Shown here piece by piece: positions 14,010 to 19,203 of a stretch of 19,203 nt of DNA. The position numbers were made by a program, and so were the translations under genes. Each line of letters opens with the position of its first letter. The stretch's first letter is position 1. Source of the stretch: RYN-433 sp036558265 (lineage in GTDB: Bacteria; Planctomycetota; Phycisphaerae; Tepidisphaerales; Tepidisphaeraceae); contig DATBFY010000069.1 in assembly GCA_036558265.1 (NCBI GenBank), positions 1 to 19,203 on the forward strand. Direction: 5' to 3'. Below the pieces are notes generated by a model. The model made no database searches and was not told where the DNA came from. It was given only the letters and a program-made list of their open reading frames with translations.

Positions 14010-14037
14010 CTACTGTTTACTGACTACTGGCTACTCA
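14010..14037 (+). repeat. Degenerate heptamer repeat (consensus YTACTGN), four units, abutting the pilB start
   Basis: Four consecutive 7-base units with consensus YTACTGN run from 14010 to 14037 (last unit CTACTCA), one base before the ATG at 14039. No Shine-Dalgarno sequence can be seen between the STAS stop (13995-13997) and that ATG. Similar 7-base arrays occur at 18454-18488 and 18813-18840, with different but related consensus sequences. They resemble the short tandemly repeated heptamers known from cyanobacteria. Confidence 0.75.
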
Positions 14038-14038
14038 C

Positions 14039-15742
<1,704 letters not shown>

Positions 15743-15771
15743 CGCGCCCCCACCTCGCAACCATCCCGTAG

Positions 15772-15828
15772 CACGGGCGCCCCGCCCGTGGGTCGTGTAC
15801 TCACGACCTCGGACGGTACTCCGTCCGA
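15772..15828. terminator. Array of three abutting perfect hairpins after pilB
   Basis: Three inverted repeats lie end to end with no spacer. The first is CACGGGCG / CCC / CGCCCGTG (15772-15790), the second GGTCGTG / TACT / CACGACC (15791-15808), the third TCGGACGG / TACT / CCGTCCGA (15809-15828). The last two share the loop TACT. They sit 29 bases after the pilB stop, between convergent transcription units. A bidirectional terminator is the simplest role, but there is no T run, so a REP-like or protein-binding element is also possible. Confidence 0.6.
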
Positions 15829-16037
15829 AGAGGCAAGAGCGCGAGCAAGAACTGTGCCCCCGGCACGAGCTCCATCCCGTTTGCCGTCTCACCCACCCCC
15901 GCCCCTCGGCCGCGTACTCGCGCCGCTCCGCACAGGACAACTTTCCCACAGAATTTCACCCAGTTACGCTCCGAGAATACAACGTTAACGAAGTTTGGTG
16001 CGTCTGCGCCCGCCCGCATTGCTCGTCGATGACCAGT
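15829..16037. other. Non-coding convergent intergenic region
   Basis: No credible gene lies between the hairpin array and the end of the minus-strand membrane protein gene; the open plus-strand frame here has an Arg/Pro/Ser-rich shadow composition. One more TACT-loop inverted repeat (CGCG / TACT / CGCG, 15911-15922) echoes the two upstream. The last 90 bases are noticeably less GC-rich. Confidence 0.5.
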
Positions 16038-16346
16038 TCACCGCTCATCTTCGACAACCGACCCGGTGCCAACCACCCGTGCCACGACCAACCTCCTGCG
16101 CCCCGCAATATTGAGCGCAATAAGAGCAAAGTAAACCGCCCCGCCCGCCGCCACGGCCATCGCCGGCATCCAATCCCTAAGCCCGCCAAAACTGTCGCGC
16201 GATCCCAGCAAACAGTAAACGATCACTCCCAGAAGCAGCAGCGTCACGACGCCCGCCAACCACCGCACCCACATCGAGCTGCCCACCGTGACCACCCTTT
16301 CGGGCGACCCATAGTCAAGCACGACAGCCTTGTCGGTCTCAGCCAT
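16038..16346 (-). CDS. Small two-helix membrane protein, unknown function
   Basis: The protein has 102 residues from the ATG at 16346-16344, with GGAGG 5 bases upstream on the minus strand. A GTG four codons earlier is possible but less well placed. Two hydrophobic helices are evident: WLAGVVTLLLLGVIVYCLLG and MPAMAVAAGGAVYFALIALN. The N-terminus MAETDKAVVLDYGSPERVV is probably cytoplasmic. No family recognised. Its start overlaps the stop of one frame of the broken gene upstream as TGATG. The frame also runs upstream without a stop into protein-like sequence (EGNRYTFRRDGSALVIRRHK), so it may be the C-terminal part of a larger disrupted protein. Confidence 0.6.
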   Translation of the reverse strand: MAETDKAVVLDYGSPERVVTVGSSMWVRWLAGVVTLLLLGVIVYCLLGSRDSFGGLRDWMPAMAVAAGGAVYFALIALNIAGRRRLVVARVVGTGSVVEDER

Positions 16347-16641
16347 CACGTCCTCCACTTTATGCCGCCGGATGACGAGCGCGGATCCGTCCCGCCGAAA
16401 AGTGTACCTGTTACCCTCGATAGCCTGAAAATCGCGTGCTCGTTGACGTTCTCCCGGAGCGGCTCGACGCTGTAGCCAAGTCCATTCGCATCCAGCGGGT
16501 GCCCATAATCGCAGAAGAACACAAACCCATGCGGCAGTCGCTCAACCCCGTTCGTGTCAAACGCGCCCAAGCGATTCGACAGCGCCGGCAGCGCCTTCGA
16601 CGAATCGCTTAGTTGAGCCCGCGCGCGCCGCGTTCGGTCAT
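16346..16641 (-). pseudogene. Broken small gene of unknown family (two frame breaks)
   Basis: An ATG at 16641 overlaps the preceding stop (ATGA) and gives MTERGAR before hitting a stop. The protein-like sequence resumes in another frame as LSDSSKALPALSNRLGAFDT, then RLPHGFVFFCDYGHPLDANG and YSVEPLRENVNEH. Near 16440 it switches again to DFQAIEGNRYTFRRDG and SALVIRRHKVEDV. Each switch equals loss of one base (or gain of two): one in the CG-rich run near 16610-16630, one near 16436-16442. The third frame continues into the membrane protein gene. I do not recognise the family. Real decay and sequence error both explain this; a chance reading in the last part cannot be excluded. Confidence 0.5.
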
Positions 16642-17093
16642 CGCTTGCCGTGCCGCTCGAGCCACGCCAGCCTGGCATCCCACAACGCCTCTTCGGACTG
16701 TTGTCGGGACTCGGCAATCACGGCTTCGAACGCCCCCGATCCGTGCCGACGGTTGATCTCGGCCGCCAGTATCGTGTTGTATCCATCGTCGAATGACACC
16801 TGCGCGTCGGTCACAAGGCACACGCCAAACCCCTCGTTGACCCCAACCCCGAAGCGGTTCTCCAGCTCGTTGACGATCCAGTGGCCCCAGTGGCCGGCGT
16901 GCCCATGCCACCGATACATGAACCGCCCCGCAGCGATGTCCGCCTTGGCGGATTCGACGCCATTCGCATATGCTGACCCGGTTTCCACTCGCGTTTCTCC
17001 GTCACACAAACAACTCCCGTCCAACGCCTCCTGCCAATCCACACAAACGACCGTTTCGTTATTTCCCCGAACCACGTCCCGACCGCCGCGCAT
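16638..17093 (-). CDS. Conserved-looking hypothetical protein
   Basis: The protein has 151 residues from ATG 17093; no strong ribosome site is visible, and GTG 17075 is an alternative. The first 35 bases overlap the restored C-terminal frame of the gene upstream. The sequence looks like a real soluble domain rich in Trp, His and Gly: AYANGVESAKADIAAGRFMY, RWHGHAGHWGHWIVNELENR, FGVGVNEGFGVCLVTDAQVS, then a helical end (SRQQSEEALWDARLAWLERH). No signal peptide or membrane helix. I do not recognise the family or a catalytic motif, although the HGHAGHWGHW histidine cluster could bind metal. It lies in a string of small minus-strand genes of accessory character. Confidence 0.6.
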   Translation of the reverse strand: MRGGRDVVRGNNETVVCVDWQEALDGSCLCDGETRVETGSAYANGVESAKADIAAGRFMYRWHGHAGHWGHWIVNELENRFGVGVNEGFGVCLVTDAQVSFDDGYNTILAAEINRRHGSGAFEAVIAESRQQSEEALWDARLAWLERHGKR

Positions 17094-17462
17094 GTCTCAG
17101 AAGTGACGCCGTGATCGGCCACCAGTTCTCCGGATCGGGGTCCGACGCGTCCATCCAGTACGCCAGTTCTGCCGAATGAACCCCCGCGCCAAAGAGCCCG
17201 TGAAGATCTCCCCTTGTCGAGGGTGCGGCTTCCCGCCTTGGATCAGTTCGTTCAGCCCCTGGAGGAGAAAGCAGCAGAGCACGTCACGCTCGTTCGAATC
17301 GATCCGTCCCTCCCGATAGAGCGCGAAATACGCGTCGATCTCGTCAGACCGACACGCCGTGTATTCGGCATCCTGGTCATCGGACCCGATGCGCTCGCCC
17401 GGATCAATCCCCAGTTTCGCGAACACGCTCTCGATCGCGCGAGTAGGCCCTGAATATGGCAT
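17059..17462 (-). pseudogene. Broken small gene of unknown family (one frame break near 17200)
   Basis: From ATG 17462 the sequence is protein-like: MPYSGPTRAIESVFAKLGID, DDQDAEYTACRSDEIDAYFA, RDVLCCFLLQGLNELIQGGK, HPRQGEIF. After about 17200 that frame turns into Arg/Thr-rich nonsense ending at 17097, while the frame reached by a one-base loss reads GLFGAGVHSAELAYWMDASD, PDPENWWPITASLLRHARRS and ends at a TAA at 17061-17059. The second version is clearly the true C-terminus. Upstream of the ATG the frame is open to 17525 with plausible residues (SIVEWGNSAKAKRTING), so the true start may also be lost. Family unknown. Confidence 0.6.
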
Positions 17463-17576
17463 CCCGTTAATCGTCCGCTTCGCCTTTGCAGAATTGCCCC
17501 ATTCGACGATCGATCCACCGCCGTATCAGTGCCGACGATGCTCAAATGTTAGCCACGACCTTTCGCCGGCAACCAA

Positions 17577-18104
17577 TCAGCCCTGAGTTGCCCGATTCGC
17601 AACGACCTGCGCGGCCCCCGCAATAATCACCTGCGCGTAAAACCGAACGCTATCCTCCGGCCCGTTCTCGATAAACTTTCCCACCTTCGCCACCGGAAAC
17701 GTTACCCCATCCGCGCCATCCCACAGCACCGCTGCCGTCCCGACGCTCATTCCCAGCGACGCGACCAACGGGTGCAGCGCGGCCGCCTCCTCGTAACCAA
17801 GCCAATGCCAACTCCGGGGCGCCGGGGTGTTCCGCCGAATGACCTCGCCAACGTACGCCCCCGCACGAAGGATCAATTTGGCACCGTCGCGCTCCAACAG
17901 CTCCCGCGCCCGCATCCGCTCCAGGTGCTCGTCCATCGCGCCCAGACTCTCGATCGAGTAATCGAACCGTGCAGCGTCAAGCGATTCACTTCCCGGCGTC
18001 GGGTCCGCCTTGTGATGAAGAAACATCTGCGCAAGCTCAGAAAGCGCCCGATCCTGAAAATGCACCTGTACCGATTCCGATTGTTTCTTCTTGAAGGGCC
18101 ACAT
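17577..18104 (-). CDS. Conserved-looking hypothetical protein, soluble
   Basis: The protein has 175 residues from ATG 18104 (MWPFKKKQSESVQVHFQDRA). A start at 18200 in the same frame would add an unlikely Cys/Trp-rich leader across a probable promoter. Visible patterns are FDYSIESLGAMDEHLERMRA, ILRAGAYVGEVIRRN, WHWLGYEEAAALHPL and FPVAKVGKFIENGPEDSVRF. The GAYVGEVIRR stretch followed by a compact alpha/beta sequence resembles several uncharacterised bacterial domain families, but I cannot name one with confidence. No signal peptide or membrane helix. It is the first gene of the minus-strand cluster; a weak promoter (18172-18200) and a short upstream ORF (18118-18153) precede it. Confidence 0.65.
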   Translation of the reverse strand: MWPFKKKQSESVQVHFQDRALSELAQMFLHHKADPTPGSESLDAARFDYSIESLGAMDEHLERMRARELLERDGAKLILRAGAYVGEVIRRNTPAPRSWHWLGYEEAAALHPLVASLGMSVGTAAVLWDGADGVTFPVAKVGKFIENGPEDSVRFYAQVIIAGAAQVVANRATQG

Positions 18105-18117
18105 CGCTGTAATGGGA

Positions 18118-18153
18118 TCAGGGCAGATCGTCCAACACCCACGTCTGCTCCAC
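18118..18153 (-). CDS. Possible 11-residue leader ORF
   Basis: On the minus strand a perfect AAGGAGG (18164-18158) stands 4 bases before a GTG at 18153. This opens an 11-codon frame (MEQTWVLDDLP) that ends in TGA at 18120-18118, 13 bases before the ATG of the 175-residue gene. That gene itself lacks a good ribosome site. It may be a leader peptide coupling translation, or a relic of a shifted start. Confidence 0.3.
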   Translation of the reverse strand: MEQTWVLDDLP

Positions 18154-18171
18154 TCGACCTCCTTCGCGCGC

Positions 18172-18200
18172 AATATATCGCCCGAACCACAACTTCCCAA
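18172..18200 (-). promoter_or_regulatory. Possible sigma70-type promoter for the minus-strand cluster
   Basis: Reading on the minus strand, TTGGGA (18200-18195, 4 of 6 to consensus) and TATATT (18177-18172, 5 of 6) are separated by 17 bases. Transcription would start near 18165, about 60 bases before the ATG at 18104. The -35 is weak. Confidence 0.4.
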
Positions 18201-18337
18201 ATCTGACGATCACTTGCAGCTCCTACCGCTCTCGCTTGCGGCCTCGCGGCCGCTGCGCAACACGTCGGGTGGTGGCTTGCCTCTTCGCGAAAACCCATTG
18301 CTCGCCCCTCACCCATTATGTTCTACGTCTTTTCCCC
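18201..18337. other. Divergent intergenic region with a GC palindrome
   Basis: This lies between the two outward-facing promoters. GCGGCC / TCGC / GGCCGC (18238-18253) is a perfect 6-bp inverted repeat. The right half becomes AT-richer approaching the plus-strand promoter. No ORF of protein-like composition was seen. Confidence 0.4.
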
Positions 18338-18365
18338 TTGACTCTTGTTAGGATAATGTTATACT
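18338..18365 (+). promoter_or_regulatory. Sigma70-like promoter for the NALKSTGPRT-family gene
   Basis: TTGACT (18338-18343, 5 of 6) and TATACT (18360-18365, 5 of 6) are spaced 16 bases apart in a locally AT-rich stretch. A start near 18372 gives a leader of about 25 bases. AAAGGGGA (18383-18390) then lies 5 bases before the ATG at 18396. This is the clearest promoter in the window. Confidence 0.65.
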
Positions 18366-18395
18366 TCTGACAGTCCAAATAGAAAGGGGAACCCA

Positions 18396-19203
18396 ATGTC
18401 CAGCATCGCCTTCCCGCCCGACGACACCACCAGCTCGCTCCGCGCGCCCACACCAACAACTGACAACGGACCACGGACAACTGACGTCGATCCGATCACC
18501 CTTCGCAACCGCCAGAACGCCCTCAAATCCACCGGCCCCCGCACCCAGGCCGGCAAATCCCGCTCCGCCCAGAACGCCAAGACCCACGGCCTGACCGCCC
18601 ACTCCGCCCTCACCGCCTCCGCCGACACTCCGCTGCCCCCCGACCTCACAGCCGACCCCACCTTCCAGCTCGCCCGCGACGAGCTGATCGAAGAACTCCG
18701 CCCCATCACCCCCATGCAACGCATCCTCGTCAACCAGATCGCCCACCTCACCTGGAAGCTCGACCAGATCCCCCATCTCGAACGCCAGATCCTCGCCAAC
18801 ACGCCCGCGCCTCAGGACTCGGCACTCAGCACTCAGGACTCTACCGCTTTGGTCGCCCACCACCTCCTCGAAGACCGCCCCACCCCGTTGACCCGCCTGT
18901 GGGACCTCCATCGCCGCCTGCTGGCCCGCACCCAATCCCTCCTCCGCCAACTGCTGCAGCTCCAGAAGCACCAGCAGGACCGTGACCGGGCCGACGCCCA
19001 GCTCGAATCCGACCGCGAACGCTCCCGCCGCCGCGCCAAGGAAGACGCCGCCCTTACCGAACACCTGAACCGCCTGCACCAGCAAAACCAGCAGCGCAAC
19101 CTCAACGCCCGCATCACCGCCGCCCGCCGCCAACCCTCCGACGACCAGCAACCGACCCCCGCCCCTCACCCCCTCATCCCCTCACCCGCTCATCTCCCCA
19201 TTC
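18396..19203 (+). CDS. NALKSTGPRT...NAxxHGL family protein, 3' end outside window
   Basis: The frame is open from ATG 18396 to the window end (269 codons, no stop), so the C-terminus is missing. Residues 40-68 carry QNALKSTGPRTQAGKSRSAQ followed by NAKTHGLTA, the signature of a widespread uncharacterised family common in Planctomycetota and Acidobacteria. Family function is unknown; the basic Gly/Ser-rich motif suggests nucleic acid binding, which is inference. The rest is helical: ELIEELRPITPMQRILVNQI, then a Gln/Arg-rich coiled coil and a Pro-rich end. Two heptamer repeat tracts are translated inside it, giving PTTDNGPRTTD (about 20-30) and PQDSALSTQDS (139-149). A good promoter and ribosome site precede it. 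It reads away from the minus-strand cluster. Confidence 0.8.
   Translation, partial: MSSIAFPPDDTTSSLRAPTPTTDNGPRTTDVDPITLRNRQNALKSTGPRTQAGKSRSAQNAKTHGLTAHSALTASADTPLPPDLTADPTFQLARDELIEELRPITPMQRILVNQIAHLTWKLDQIPHLERQILANTPAPQDSALSTQDSTALVAHHLLEDRPTPLTRLWDLHRRLLARTQSLLRQLLQLQKHQQDRDRADAQLESDRERSRRRAKEDAALTEHLNRLHQQNQQRNLNARITAARRQPSDDQQPTPAPHPLIPSPAHLPI
18454..18488 (+). repeat. In-frame heptamer repeat (consensus KGACMAC)
   Basis: Five 7-base steps cover 18454-18488: CAACAAC, TGACAAC, GGACCAC, GGACAAC and a diverged TGACGTC. The tract lies in the coding sequence of the NALKSTGPRT-family gene, just before its conserved motif, and is translated as TTDNGPRTTD. Confidence 0.7.
18813..18840 (+). 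repeat. In-frame heptamer repeat (consensus CRGSACT), four units
   Basis: CAGGACT, CGGCACT, CAGCACT and CAGGACT follow each other exactly at 18813-18840. The tract is translated as QDSALSTQDS between two helical segments of the NALKSTGPRT-family protein, so it looks like a tolerated insertion in a linker. Confidence 0.75.

Noticed and set aside
14010..14037. CRISPR array suggested by short repeats
   Set aside because: Units are contiguous 7-mers without spacers; no cas genes.
15772..15790. Stand-alone rho-independent terminator
   Set aside because: The stem is good but no T run follows on either strand; it is described as part of the hairpin array instead.
15795..16475. 226-residue plus-strand open frame downstream of pilB
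   Set aside because: Arg/Pro/His/Ser-rich with no domain, crosses the convergent gap and runs antisense to the two-helix membrane protein gene.
17190..17210. Programmed -1 frameshift in the broken minus-strand gene
   Set aside because: No canonical slippery heptamer was seen at the break, and similar breaks lie nearby; decay or sequence error is more likely.
18348..19169. 273-residue minus-strand open frame at the window end
   Set aside because: The plus strand holds an open-ended frame with a recognised family motif, promoter and ribosome site; the minus frame is Gly/Val-rich shadow.

Overview
The window is high-GC DNA with tightly packed plus-strand genes and a C-ending codon bias strong enough to open long antisense ORFs. 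Gene content (a PilX-like prepilin, PilMNO plus secretin, an HD-GYP protein, a protein of the NALKSTGPRT family) and scattered degenerate heptamer repeats suggest a Planctomycetota chromosome, perhaps Phycisphaerae-like. That assignment is inference: there is no rRNA or marker gene here.

Bases 2-9915 are one plus-strand block for a type IV pilus / type II secretion-like machine. It holds the C-terminal part of a probable minor prepilin, a PilX-like prepilin, a small exported protein, a GspH-like prepilin, then PilM, PilN, PilO, a PilP/GspC-like protein, a secretin with an unusually long C-terminal extension, and a TPR lipoprotein. Several junctions overlap (pilM/pilN by 8 bases, pilO/pilP-like as TGATG). 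PilM-N-O-P would form the inner-membrane platform, the secretin the outer-membrane gate, and the TPR lipoprotein a possible secretin assembly factor.

Bases 9958-13997 hold a signalling module inside the same block: a membrane PAS histidine kinase, a receiver-only response regulator, a GAF/HD-GYP cyclic-di-GMP phosphodiesterase and a STAS anti-anti-sigma-like protein. Next comes the PilB/GspE assembly ATPase (14039-15742), whose N-terminus resembles the cyclic-di-GMP-binding MshEN type. The layout suggests that the HD-GYP protein sets the cyclic-di-GMP level read by the ATPase. The block ends in three abutting perfect hairpins (15772-15828).

Bases 16038-18104 carry a minus-strand accessory cluster of small unrecognised genes. 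Two look intact soluble (16638-17093, 17577-18104), one is a two-helix membrane protein (16038-16346), and two are broken by three frame breaks, all of the same -1 type. The good reading frames continue on the other side of each break, so this looks like local decay or a local sequence error.

A divergent sigma70-like promoter (18338-18365) precedes a gene starting at 18396 that runs off the window end. It belongs to the uncharacterised NALKSTGPRT...NAxxHGL family and carries two in-frame heptamer repeat tracts. A third heptamer tract sits directly before the pilB start codon. No tRNA, rRNA, CRISPR array or insertion sequence was recognised.
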